From Streptomyces sp. A 4/2 (GTDB taxonomy: Bacteria; Actinomycetota; Actinomycetes; Streptomycetales; Streptomycetaceae): a stretch of 64,000 nt of DNA. Every line of letters begins with the position of its first letter. Positions within the stretch are counted from its first letter, which is position 1. The stretch spans positions 1 through 64,000 of the forward strand of contig NZ_CALNVW010000025.1 in NCBI RefSeq assembly GCF_940670765.1. Reading direction: 5' to 3'. The notes under the pieces are model-generated. The model was not told where the DNA came from and ran no database searches. It saw only the letters and a program-made list of their open reading frames with translations. A program made the position numbers and the translations under genes. Below, piece by piece: positions 42,853 through 51,517 of the stretch.

Positions 42853-42882
42853 TGGAGCCCCGTCCTTGCGGACGGGGCTCCA
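42853..42882 (-). terminator. Terminator of tRNA-Ser(GCT)
   Basis: Perfect 13-bp stem TGGAGCCCCGTCC/GGACGGGGCTCCA with loop TTGC, 11 bases past the tRNA CCA end. Confidence 0.88.
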
Positions 42883-42892
42883 GCGATCCATC

Positions 42893-42986
42893 TGGCGGAG
42901 GCGGAGGGATTTGAACCCTCGATGGGCCGTAAAACCCAAACCGCATTAGCAGTGCGGCGCCATAGACCGGACTAGGCGACGCCTCC
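42893..42986 (-). tRNA. tRNA-Ser (anticodon GCT)
   Basis: The acceptor GGAGGCG/CGCCTCC, discriminator G and an encoded CCA are present. The anticodon stem CCGCA/TGCGG holds loop CTGCTAA, giving GCT. The long variable arm is typical of tRNA-Ser. Confidence 0.97.
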
Positions 42987-43191
42987 AGCACACCAGCCAC
43001 AGTCGCGCGAGCGCGAAGTGGTGCGTGCAGATGATGACACAGCCTTGCGGGCCGTCACCAATCGCGGCCTACGTTACTAGGCAGTCGGGTGGCAGGGCAA
43101 AGTCCTTCCTGTTGCGCAACGCCGGGCGCGTAGGAGCGTTAGGGAGGCAGGGGCGCCGCCCCGAGCCCTACCAGCCGAGGAGTTACCCGTC

Positions 43192-43707
43192 ATGCTGCGC
43201 CGCCTCGCCCTCACCGCTGTCGCCTCGCTCGCCGCGCTGGCCGCCGTACCCGGCGCCGCGTCCGCCTTCACCGGTCCCGGTGCGGCGTCCGTCCCCAGCG
43301 TCTCGTCTCCCGTCCCCGGTCCTGTGCCCGGCCCCGGCCCCGGACCCGCAGTCGGACAGCTGCCCGGCCACCGGGTCCCCGACCGGCTCAGCGTCGCCGT
43401 CACCGGCTCGGGTGATCCCGCGGCCGACGGCACGCACCAGCTGGAGTGCGGCCCCACCGGAGGAACCCACCCCTCGCCGCAGCAGGCCTGCGACCGGCTG
43501 GCCCGGCTCGCCGTCGACGGGAAGAGGCCGTTCGCACCGGTGCCCGAGGGCCTGATGTGCACGATGCTGTACGGCGGTCCGGCCACCGCGCACATCACCG
43601 GAACCTGGCAGGGACAGCCCGTGGACGCGACCTTCCGCCGCACCAATGGGTGCGAGACATCGCGTTGGAACAACCTGGAGCCCGTGCTTCCGCACACCGT
43701 CGCCTGA
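43192..43707 (+). CDS. SSI-family subtilisin inhibitor
   Basis: 171 aa with a signal peptide (ALTAVASLAALAAVPGAASAF). A Pro/Gly/Val spacer follows (~30-58), longer than in classical SSI. The inhibitor domain keeps the two-disulphide frame: HQLECGPTGGTHPSPQQACDRL, then the reactive loop LMCTMLYGG with a Met at P1 (between Met and Leu), then THITGTW-like ATAHITGTWQGQ and FRRTNGCETSRWN. It blocks subtilisin-like proteases outside the cell and in streptomycetes also restrains developmental proteases. Monocistronic. Confidence 0.95.
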   Translation: MLRRLALTAVASLAALAAVPGAASAFTGPGAASVPSVSSPVPGPVPGPGPGPAVGQLPGHRVPDRLSVAVTGSGDPAADGTHQLECGPTGGTHPSPQQACDRLARLAVDGKRPFAPVPEGLMCTMLYGGPATAHITGTWQGQPVDATFRRTNGCETSRWNNLEPVLPHTVA

Positions 43708-43875
43708 ACGCCCGCGTCGCAGGCCGTCCACAGAACATTGGTGAGAGCTCCCCCTCATCCGCGTCACGCCCGGAGCCGCTGCCTTTAGACTCCCAGCAGT
43801 GACACGCCATGGCCCGAGGGGCAAGATGGGCCAGGTTGTCAGCAAGTTGCAGTAGTTCAGGGAGGAAGCGTCGTC

Positions 43876-46800
43876 GTGAGCAGCAGGCCATCCCGAGGCG
43901 CTGCTCGCCTCGCAGCCATACTTGACGCCCTCCCTGACGGGCTGTTGCTCGTCAATTGCAACGGAACGGTCGTCAACGCCAACTCCATCGCCCTCGACGC
44001 CTTCGAAACGCCGGGCACGGCGCTCGTCGGCCGGGGACTGCTCGACCTGCTGCCGCAGTTCGACTCGCGGCTGATCCCGGGCTCGATGCGGCGGCCGGAG
44101 GGCGCGGACGAGCGGGGCAGGACCAAGCCGACCCGGATGCTCGCCCGGCGCACGGACGGGGCGGAGTTCCCGGTCGAGGTGACCAGCGCGAGCCTGGAGG
44201 ACGGCCGCGAGGCGTACGACTCGTACGGTGGCGGCTTCACGGGTGACGAGCTGCTGATGCTCGTCGTGCGGGACCTGTCCGGGACCGTCGACACCGAGGC
44301 CGAACTGGCCCGCTCGCAGCGGCAGACCGAGATGATCCTGCGCGCGGCGTCCGAGGGGGTCGTGGGCACCGACACGGACGGCCGTGTCGTCCTGGTCAAT
44401 CCCTCCGTCGCGCAGATCCTCGGCTTCCGGGCGAGCGACCTCGGCGGCAAGGAGCTGCACCCTCTGGTGCAGCACTCGCGCGGTGACGGGGAGCCCTTCC
44501 CGTACGAGGAGAGCGCCCTCGCCGACACCCTCAGGTCCGGGCGCAAGCACCGGGTGCGCGGTCAGGTGCTGTGGGCGAAGGACGGCAGCGCGGTACCGGT
44601 CGACCTGACGACGGCGCCGGTACGGGACGGCGAGCAGCTCGTCGGCGCGGTCCTGACGTTCGCGGACCGCCGCCCGTACGAGAAGCAGGCCAAGCAGCAC
44701 GCCGACGAGCTGCGGGCCAAGGACGAGCGGAACTCCGCGGCGGCGGAGCAGCACGCCGCCGAGCTGACGGCTCTGAAGGAACAGCACGCCGCCGAGCTGA
44801 CGGCCCTGGAGGAGCGGCACGCGGCCGAGTCGAAGGCACGGGACGAGCGGCACGACGCGCTGGCCGGGCGGCACGAGCAGTTGACCGCGGTCCTGGGCGA
44901 CGCCCTGCGCGGGCCGCTGGAGGAACTCCGCGCCGAGCTGGGCACGCTGGCCGCCGATCCGGCCGGGCAGCTATGGCCCGAGGCCAACCAGATCCTGCAC
45001 CACCTCGCCGCGGGTTACTCCCGGATGACCACGCTCGTGGACAGCGTGCTCGGCTTCCAGCGGCTCGACGCGGGCACGGAGGAACTGGCCAAGACGAAGG
45101 TGATGCTCGACGCGGTCGTCGCGGCGGGTGTGGACGGTGCGGTCGAACTGATCGGTCCCGGCCGGGTGCAGTTCGCGGTGCACGCGCCGCCCATCGAGGC
45201 CGAGGTGGACGCGGCGCGGCTGGCAACGGCACTCGCGCATCTGATCGCCGACGTGGCCGGGGTGGACGCCACGGGCAAGGCGCGGGTGGCCCCGGGCGGC
45301 GCCTATGTGGACTCGACGATCGTGGTGGCCGCCGCGCAGCGCGGTGAGGTCGTACGGATCGAGGTGCGCGGGCCGTTCAGCGGCGGTGACGCCGTGCACG
45401 AGCCGATCGTGCGCGGGATCGTCCGGGTGCACGGGGGAGTGCTGCAGACGCACGAGGTGCCGGGGACGACGGGCAGCGCGTACGTCCTGGAAGTGCCGCT
45501 CGGTGCCGGAGCGGGGACAGTGGATCCGGCGGCGGAGGCCGCTCCGGTGCCCGCTCAGCAGAACACGACCTCGGGCGGCGGACGGCGGCGCGGACGTCGC
45601 TCCTCGACCGACGCCTTCCTGGACGGTCCGGTGGACGGGGGCACGGCTCCCGGCGCGGGTCCCGGTACGCCGGAGCCGCCTACGGGGCGCCGCAGGGCAC
45701 GCCGCGAGGAAGCCGGTCCGGGGACAGACGGGAGGGGCACGGACAGTACGGGTGCGGGCGGCGGTACGGGTGCGGGCGACGGTACGGGTGCCGGTGCGCC
45801 GCTGCCGCAGGCGTCCTTGCCTGCCGGGGCCCCGGCGCCGGAGAACGGCCCGTCCGACAGCGGGTCGGGCCGTCGGCGCGGGCGCACGGAGCTTCCGGCG
45901 CCCGCCGAAGGGTCCGTGGTGACCGCCGCCGAGAACGCGCAGGGGACCGCCCAGGGACCGGCGCGCGCCCAGCGCGGAGCGACGGTACCGCCGCAGGGCG
46001 TGCCGTCGGACGCCCACGCCCCGAGCGGGCGGCGCGCACGGCGCGCGGAGGGCATGCGGGAGATCGAGAACGCGCGACCCGCGCTGTCGCCCGCGCCCAC
46101 CGCCGGTACTCCTGACTCCCCGGGTGCATCCGCTCCGGGCAGCCCGGCGCCGGAAGCTCCCGCGCCGCAGCCGCTCCCGGACGCTCGGCCCGCCCCACAA
46201 CCCCTGCCCCTGCCCCTGCCCCTGCCCGAGCCCGCCCAGCAGCAGGCTCCCTCCCAGGCGCAGAGCCCGTCCCAGCCGCAGACGCCGCCTCCGGGCCGAC
46301 GTGCGCGGCGGGCCCTGGCGACGGCGTCCGTTGCCGCACCCGCCGAGGCCGAGCGCCCGCGCAGCGCGTTCGCGCTCCCGCCCGCCGAGGCCGACCGGGT
46401 GCCGTCGGCGCCCTCCGACGCCTCGCTGCCGGGCCGCCACGACTCCGTACGGACCGGATCCACGGACACCGGCCGTCGCCCGCAGCACCACCCCGGCGCG
46501 GGCGACGAGCAGGCCAACGACGGCACGCTGTACGCGTCGCCGGAGGGCTGGCCCTCCGTCACGGAGCCTGCCGCCCTGCCCCCGGAGGACGGCGCGCCCG
46601 CGAGCCGGCCGCTGCCCGCCGAGGAGCCGCTGCCCGCCGACGCCTCCCAGGGGCGGGCCATAAGCGTGCGCACGCTCGGCCAGGGCACCCCCTTCACCGA
46701 GCAGATCGCGGCGCACCAGAACCAGCCCCACTCGCTGGGTTCCGGCCGCCGCCGCAGGCTCGCGGCACCGCCCGAGGACGAGCGCCCCGAGGTGGACGCC

Positions 46801-47766
46801 CGGCCGCATCCGCAGGGCGCGAACCAGCGGACCGCGAACCCGGAAGGGGCCCAGCCCCAGCAGGCACCGTCGCCTCAGCAAGCTCAACAGCGTCTCTCGC
46901 CCCACTCGTCGCAGGAGGAGGGCCGCTCGTACGCCATAGGGGCACCCGACGAGGGGTCGGAGGGCCCCGAGCCGCTGGACGGCCCCGGCGGTGCGGTGGA
47001 GGTGGCCAACCGGCCGCAGCCGCAGCCGATCGACGACGAACTGCCCCCGGAACCGCTCGACAATCCGCGTCGGCTGCTCGTCTGGCCCGCGCCCGACGTC
47101 TCCACCCAGCAGGCGCTGAGCGACCGCGGCTACCGTCCGGTGATCGTGAACTCCCGCGAGGAGGTCGACGCACAGATCGCCGCGTTCCCCGCAGCGCTCT
47201 TCGTGGACCCGCTGACCGGCCCGATCACCCGTAAGGCGTTGCAGTCCCTGCGACAGGCCGCGGTCGCCGCCGAGGTGCCCGTACTGGTGACGGCCGGACT
47301 CGGGCAGGCCACCCGGGAGGCCGCGTACGGTGCCGACCCGGCCGTGCTGCTGAAGGCGCTGGCCCCGCGCGACAGCGAGCAGCACCCGTCGCGCGTCCTG
47401 TTGATCGAGGAGCACGAGGAGATCGCGCTCGCGCTCACCGAGACCCTGGAGCGGCGCGGTATGCAGGTGGTCCGCGCGGCGACGGACGCGGAAGCGGTCA
47501 CCTCGGCCGCGCAGATGCGCCCGAACCTGGTGGTGATGGACCTGATGCAGGTACGCCGCCGTCGCGCCGGAATCGTCGACTGGCTCCGCGCGAACGGGCA
47601 GCTGAACCGCACGCCGCTGGTCGTCTACACCTCGGCGGGCATGGACGAGGCCGAACTGCCGCGGCTGGCCTCGGGGGAGACCGTGCTGTTCCTGGCCGAA
47701 CGCTCCACCAGCAGCGAGGTGCAGGGCCGGATCGTCGACCTGCTGGCGAAGATCGGGACGAACTGA
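43876..47766 (+). CDS. 1296-aa PAS-domain protein with degenerate kinase and two receiver-like domains
   Basis: Order: PAS (~10-130), PAS (~150-265, RAASEGVVGTDTDGRVVLVNPSV), a coiled coil of repeated EQHAAELTAL heptads (~270-330), a HisKA-like helix (~335-400), an ATPase-like region to ~545, a ~500-residue disordered Pro/Ala/Gly region, then two receiver-like folds (~1064-1170 and ~1173-1296). The H-box position reads LGDALRGPLEEL with no His; the N- and G-boxes are not recognisable. The second receiver has LLIEEHEEI instead of DD, keeps MDLMQV, but lacks the Lys. The disordered part carries six arginine motifs of GRR(R/A)xR type. It is probably a signalling scaffold or pseudokinase. The stop lies at a pentanucleotide repeat. 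Confidence 0.85.
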   Translation: MSSRPSRGAARLAAILDALPDGLLLVNCNGTVVNANSIALDAFETPGTALVGRGLLDLLPQFDSRLIPGSMRRPEGADERGRTKPTRMLARRTDGAEFPVEVTSASLEDGREAYDSYGGGFTGDELLMLVVRDLSGTVDTEAELARSQRQTEMILRAASEGVVGTDTDGRVVLVNPSVAQILGFRASDLGGKELHPLVQHSRGDGEPFPYEESALADTLRSGRKHRVRGQVLWAKDGSAVPVDLTTAPVRDGEQLVGAVLTFADRRPYEKQAKQHADELRAKDERNSAAAEQHAAELTALKEQHAAELTALEERHAAESKARDERHDALAGRHEQLTAVLGDALRGPLEELRAELGTLAADPAGQLWPEANQILHHLAAGYSRMTTLVDSVLGFQRLDAGTEELAKTKVMLDAVVAAGVDGAVELIGPGRVQFAVHAPPIEAEVDAARLATALAHLIADVAGVDATGKARVAPGGAYVDSTIVVAAAQRGEVVRIEVRGPFSGGDAVHEPIVRGIVRVHGGVLQTHEVPGTTGSAYVLEVPLGAGAGTVDPAAEAAPVPAQQNTTSGGGRRRGRRSSTDAFLDGPVDGGTAPGAGPGTPEPPTGRRRARREEAGPGTDGRGTDSTGAGGGTGAGDGTGAGAPLPQASLPAGAPAPENGPSDSGSGRRRGRTELPAPAEGSVVTAAENAQGTAQGPARAQRGATVPPQGVPSDAHAPSGRRARRAEGMREIENARPALSPAPTAGTPDSPGASAPGSPAPEAPAPQPLPDARPAPQPLPLPLPLPEPAQQQAPSQAQSPSQPQTPPPGRRARRALATASVAAPAEAERPRSAFALPPAEADRVPSAPSDASLPGRHDSVRTGSTDTGRRPQHHPGAGDEQANDGTLYASPEGWPSVTEPAALPPEDGAPASRPLPAEEPLPADASQGRAISVRTLGQGTPFTEQIAAHQNQPHSLGSGRRRRLAAPPEDERPEVDARPHPQGANQRTANPEGAQPQQAPSPQQAQQRLSPHSSQEEGRSYAIGAPDEGSEGPEPLDGPGGAVEVANRPQPQPIDDELPPEPLDNPRRLLVWPAPDVSTQQALSDRGYRPVIVNSREEVDAQIAAFPAALFVDPLTGPITRKALQSLRQAAVAAEVPVLVTAGLGQATREAAYGADPAVLLKALAPRDSEQHPSRVLLIEEHEEIALALTETLERRGMQVVRAATDAEAVTSAAQMRPNLVVMDLMQVRRRRAGIVDWLRANGQLNRTPLVVYTSAGMDEAELPRLASGETVLFLAERSTSSEVQGRIVDLLAKIGTN

Positions 47767-47790
47767 ACTGAACTGAACTGAACTGAACTG
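47761..47790. repeat. Six perfect copies of AACTG at the PAS-gene stop
   Basis: (AACTG)6 starts with the last codon AAC and the stop TGA of the PAS gene. It is a rare pentanucleotide run for this GC content. Confidence 0.95.
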
Positions 47791-47794
47791 AACC

Positions 47795-47816
47795 GGGCCG
47801 GCCGCAGGGCCGGCCC
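47795..47816. terminator. Terminator-like hairpin between convergent genes
   Basis: Stem GGGCCGGCC/GGCCGGCCC with loop GCAG, directly after the AACTG repeat. Confidence 0.7.
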
Positions 47817-47970
47817 GCGCGGCGTCCGCGTGGGCCGGAGTGAGTCGGGTGGATCGGGTGGGTCGCCCCTGCGCCCGGGACCGGGCCGGTGCCTGCCCCG
47901 GGCTGAGACTTCGGTCGGAGCCGAGCCCCGATCACGACGGGAACCACGGTCATGACCGGAACTTCTTCGC

Positions 47971-49620
47971 TCAGAGCTGCGTCGTGTCCAGCTCCCCGTC
48001 CGCGTACTGCTTCCTGAGCACCTTCTTGTCGAACTTCCCGACCGACGTCTTCGGCACGGACGGCACGATCGCCCACCGTTCAGGAAGCTGCCACTTGGCG
48101 ACGGACCTGGCGAGGAACGCCTTCAGCTCCTCGTATCCGACGCTCTCGCCCTCCTTCAGCACCACCGTCGCGAGCGGCCGTTCACCCCACCTGGCGTCCG
48201 GCACGGCGACGACCGCGGCCTCCGCGACCGCCGGGTGGGCCATGATCTCGTTCTCCAGCGCCACGCTCGAAATCCATTCGCCGCCGGACTTGATGACGTC
48301 CTTCGCGCGGTCGGTCAGTGTCAGATAGCCGTCCTGGCTGATGACGCCGACATCGCCGGTCTTCAGCCAGCCGTCCTCGCTGAACTTGTCGGCGGGCCTG
48401 AAGTCCTCGCCGCCCGCACCTCCGTAGTACGCACCGGCGATCCACGGCCCGCGCACCTCCAGCTCACCGGCCGACTCGCCGTCCCAGGGAAGGATCTCGC
48501 CGGTGGGTCCCACGAGCCGGGGCTCGATGCCCGCGGGGAATCGGCCCTGGGTGTTGCGGTACGGCCACTCCTCCTCGTCGGTGAGTCCACCGGGCGGGTT
48601 GGCGACGGTTCCCAGCGGCGAGGTCTCCGTCATGCCCCAGGCGGGGCAGAGCCGGACGCCCAGCTCGTCGTAGGCGGCCATCAGCGCGGGCGGGCAGGCC
48701 GAGCCGCCGATGGTGACCCGCTTCATGGAGCTCAGATCGCGCGGCCGGTCGGTCACCTCGGCCAGCAGTCCCTGCCAGATGGTGGGCACGGCGGCGGCGT
48801 GCGTGGGTTTCTCCTGCTCGATCATCTCCGCGAGCGGGGCGGGCTGGAGAAAACGGTCCGGCATCAGCATGTTGATGCCGGACATGAAGGTCGCGTGCGG
48901 CAGACCCCACGCGTTGACATGGAACTGCGGCACGACGACCAGGGTGGTGTCCTCGTCCGTGAGCCCCATCGACTGGGCGGCGTTGACCTGCATGGAGTGC
49001 AGGAAGATCGAACGGTGCGAGTAGACGACCCCTTTGGGATCACCGGTGGTGCCCGAGGTGTAGCAGAGGGAGGCAGCCTGGCGCTCGTCGATCTCGGGCC
49101 AGTCGTACGTCATCGGGCGGCCCGCGATCAGGTCCTCGTACTCGTGCACGGTCGCCGTCGCACCGGCCAGCAGCGAACGGTCACCGGGGCCGCTCACCAC
49201 CAGGTGCTCGACGGTCGGCAGGTGAGGGAGGAGCGGCGCGAGCAGCGGCAGCAGCGAGCCGTTGACGATGATCACCCGGTCCGCCGCGTGGTTGACGATC
49301 CAGACCAGCTGCTCGGCGGGGAGGCGGATGTTGAGGGTGTGCAGTACGGCACCCATGGCGGGGACCGCGAAGTACGCCTCCACGTGTTCCGCGTTGTTCC
49401 ACATGGCGGTTGCGACCCGTTCGTCGCCGTCGACCCCCAGCTCGTCGCGGAGCGCGTTGGCCAGCTGCACCGCGCGGACACCGGCCTCGGCGAAGGAACG
49501 ACGCTGCGGTTCCCGGCCGTCCCCGGTCCAGGTGGTGATCTGAGACGTGCCGTGCATCAGCGTTCCGTGAACAAGAATGCGGGTCACTGTCAGTGGTACG
49601 TCCTGCATCGTGCTCAGCAC
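47971..49620 (-). CDS. Fatty-acid/medium-long-chain acyl-CoA ligase (AMP-binding family)
   Basis: 549 aa, GTG start with GGAGG five bases upstream (an ATG four codons later is possible). The ANL motifs are intact: P-loop-like YTSGTTGDPKGVVYSHRS near residue 185, WGMTETSPLG near 330, GELEVRGPWIAGAYYG, the hinge GWLKTGDVGVISQDGYLTLTDRAKDVIKSGGEWIS, and the catalytic Lys in SVGKFDKKVLRK. It activates a carboxylic acid to acyl-CoA through an acyl-AMP. A strong palindrome lies in its promoter, of the sort bound by TetR-type fatty-acid regulators. No other lipid genes are directly adjacent. Confidence 0.93.
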   Translation of the reverse strand: MLSTMQDVPLTVTRILVHGTLMHGTSQITTWTGDGREPQRRSFAEAGVRAVQLANALRDELGVDGDERVATAMWNNAEHVEAYFAVPAMGAVLHTLNIRLPAEQLVWIVNHAADRVIIVNGSLLPLLAPLLPHLPTVEHLVVSGPGDRSLLAGATATVHEYEDLIAGRPMTYDWPEIDERQAASLCYTSGTTGDPKGVVYSHRSIFLHSMQVNAAQSMGLTDEDTTLVVVPQFHVNAWGLPHATFMSGINMLMPDRFLQPAPLAEMIEQEKPTHAAAVPTIWQGLLAEVTDRPRDLSSMKRVTIGGSACPPALMAAYDELGVRLCPAWGMTETSPLGTVANPPGGLTDEEEWPYRNTQGRFPAGIEPRLVGPTGEILPWDGESAGELEVRGPWIAGAYYGGAGGEDFRPADKFSEDGWLKTGDVGVISQDGYLTLTDRAKDVIKSGGEWISSVALENEIMAHPAVAEAAVVAVPDARWGERPLATVVLKEGESVGYEELKAFLARSVAKWQLPERWAIVPSVPKTSVGKFDKKVLRKQYADGELDTTQL

Positions 49621-49634
49621 GGCGTCCTCCCGGG

Positions 49635-49662
49635 GGCAGCTTCGCCTACGCAGCTTCGCCTA
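49635..49662. repeat. 14-bp direct duplication in acyl-CoA ligase leader
   Basis: CAGCTTCGCCTACG occurs twice in tandem, 14 bases upstream of the start codon. It lengthens the 5' untranslated region. Confidence 0.85.
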
Positions 49663-49691
49663 CGCATGGGTAATGTGGCGCAATTCTGCTC

Positions 49692-49709
49692 ACATACCGA
49701 TTGGTATGT
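49692..49709. promoter_or_regulatory. Palindrome ACATACC-N4-GGTATGT upstream of acyl-CoA ligase
   Basis: A perfect 7+7 palindrome, 72 bases upstream of the ligase GTG. The form fits a TetR-family acyl-CoA-responsive repressor site; the regulator gene is not adjacent. Confidence 0.65.
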
Positions 49710-49833
49710 CACTACCCGCCGCCAGGAATTCCACCGGCTTCCCATCGAAGTCCCCGCCCGTGTCCCTGCCCGTGTCCCCGCCCGAGGTCACCCCCGGGAT
49801 CCCGTCGGGAACCTGCCGGAATCACCACGACGG

Positions 49834-50370
49834 TCACCGCACCGGGGACAGCTCCGGGTCCTCGCGAAGCTTGCCGAGCGCGCGCGAAACCGCGCTCTTG
49901 ACGGTGCCGATCGAGACACCGAGGACCTCGGCGGTCTGCGCCTCGCTGAGGTCCTCGTAGTAGCGGAGCACGAGCATGGCCCGCTGGCGGTCGGGGAGCT
50001 TCATCACCGCGTGCCACATCGCGTCGCGCAGCGCCTGCTGCTCGGCGGCGTCGGGTTCGGGCACGGTCTCCGGTTCGGGCAGGTCCTCGCAGGCGAACTC
50101 GTCGACCTTGCGCTTGCGCCACTGCGACGTACGGGTGTTCAACAGCGCCCGGCGCACATAGCCGTCCAGCGCACCGTGGTCCTCGATCCGCTCCCACGCG
50201 ACGTACGTCTTGGTGAGCGCGGTCTGGAGAAGGTCCTCGGCGTCACTCGGATTGGGGGTCAGCGAACGGGCGGTGCGCAGCAGCACGGGCCCCCGGGCCC
50301 GCATATAGGTGGCGAACGACGGGTACGGCGTCGCCGCCTTCGCTGCGCTGGTACAGACTGGCGTGGTCAT
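49834..50370 (-). CDS. ECF RNA polymerase sigma factor (SigE-like family)
   Basis: 178 aa. Region 2 is RTARSLTPNPSDAEDLLQTALTKTYVAWERI and region 4 is LPDRQRAMLVLRYYEDLSEAQTAEVLGVSIGTVKSAVSRAL. The linker carries an acidic PEPETVPEPD segment. No anti-sigma gene is adjacent, so control may be transcriptional. The assignment to the actinobacterial SigE family is by overall resemblance (VLLRTARSL, TRTSQWRKRK). Confidence 0.9.
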   Translation of the reverse strand: MTTPVCTSAAKAATPYPSFATYMRARGPVLLRTARSLTPNPSDAEDLLQTALTKTYVAWERIEDHGALDGYVRRALLNTRTSQWRKRKVDEFACEDLPEPETVPEPDAAEQQALRDAMWHAVMKLPDRQRAMLVLRYYEDLSEAQTAEVLGVSIGTVKSAVSRALGKLREDPELSPVR

Positions 50371-50457
50371 AGCTCCACGCTAGGAGCAGAACACCTGCGA
50401 GCAGATCGCCCAGAGGTGCCGAAGGTGAATCCCCCTCAGGTTGTAGGAGTGGTGGTA

Positions 50458-50480
50458 CCTCCACCTCCTGAAGGTGGAGG
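50458..50480. terminator. Hairpin between the DUF1906 gene and the sigma factor gene
   Basis: Stem CCTCCACCT/AGGTGGAGG with loop CCTGA, 58 bases beyond the DUF1906 gene stop. It may end that transcript or mark the sigma-factor leader. Confidence 0.55.
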
Positions 50481-50537
50481 ACGCTCCTCGTGCCGTCAGG
50501 GTCCACCAGCGTCGGCTTGACCGGCGCGGGCCGCTGA

Positions 50538-51464
50538 TCAGCCGATACGGGCCACCGGTGCGTCGACCCTGTTCCGGTCGATGCTGAGCTCACGGCCCCC
50601 GTGTGTCTCGGTGACGTCTCCCTCGTACTGGTGGATCCGCAGATGCGGGGTCCAGGAGTTGGCCGGGAGGGAGGGCTCGCCGGACACCGAGGGCTTCTTC
50701 TGCCACCGGGCGAACCACATGACGGTGGGCAGGTCCGTGGTGCCCGCCCTGCGCGCTGCCCCGATCTGCGCCACGCCGGAGTCCGCACTGCTGTAGAAGC
50801 CGGACACGTAGCCGAGACGTTTCACCTCCCGGTCCCAGGAGCGGATGAAGGAGAGCGTGACGTCCGCGCAGGTGCGGTCGCCCGTGTCGTACGCCTCCAT
50901 GTCGAGGTAGAGCGGCGTGCCCTTCAGCATGCCGAGACCTCCGGCCGCCTGCACGGCCTGACGTGCCTCCTTCGTCCCCTGGCCCGAGGGGTTGCTCCCG
51001 ATCTGGAACTTCCGCTTGTTCTCCGCTCCCACGCACGGTGACTGCGAGCCGACGAAGACCGGCAGCACCTTCCATCCCATGCGGTAGACCGATGACACCC
51101 AGGCCCGGTCGAGCTCGGGCTGATGGGGGCAGCCCCGGCCGCGGCCCGCGTAGTACACGCCGATGCTCCGGTACTTGGAGGAACCCCAGGCCCGCATCGT
51201 CGCGAGCGACGGGGTGACGCAGGTGTCGAACCCCCAGCCGTTGAAGCGCACGGTGCCGGTGGACATGGCCGCCTTCGCGGGCGCGGCTGCCTCCCGGGAG
51301 ACGGCTGTCATTGCGTCCGCGGAAGCGCCCGTGACTGTGGCTCCCCCTGTTCTTGCCGCCGCGTCCGGTGCGGGGTCGGCGACGGCCTCCGGTGCTGTGA
51401 GCGTCAGCGTCACGAGCGCTGCTGCGACGAGTGCGCGGGTCAGGAACCTCTTCCGTTGATGCAT
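50538..51464 (-). CDS. Secreted DUF1906 (glycoside-hydrolase-like TIM barrel) protein
   Basis: 308 aa with signal peptide (LTRALVAAALVTLTLTAPEAVA). After an Ala/Thr-rich linker the DUF1906 domain begins: RFNGWGFDTCVTPSLATMRAW, SIGVYYAGRGRG, WKVLPVFVGSQSPC, LYLDMEAY and WFARWQ. It resembles Mycobacterium Rv2525c and the GH25 lysozyme fold; the acidic LDMEAY fits a catalytic site. It probably acts on cell wall or extracellular glycan. Monocistronic. Confidence 0.9.
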   Translation of the reverse strand: MHQRKRFLTRALVAAALVTLTLTAPEAVADPAPDAAARTGGATVTGASADAMTAVSREAAAPAKAAMSTGTVRFNGWGFDTCVTPSLATMRAWGSSKYRSIGVYYAGRGRGCPHQPELDRAWVSSVYRMGWKVLPVFVGSQSPCVGAENKRKFQIGSNPSGQGTKEARQAVQAAGGLGMLKGTPLYLDMEAYDTGDRTCADVTLSFIRSWDREVKRLGYVSGFYSSADSGVAQIGAARRAGTTDLPTVMWFARWQKKPSVSGEPSLPANSWTPHLRIHQYEGDVTETHGGRELSIDRNRVDAPVARIG

Positions 51465-51517
51465 AGGGCGCAGTGAACGGGTCTCCGGCCGCCCTGCCCA
51501 ACGCCCACGCCGCTGTG

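Noticed and set aside
44971..47415. An 814-codon minus-strand frame opposite the PAS protein
   Set aside because: Arg/Gly-rich antisense shadow; no motifs or ribosome site.
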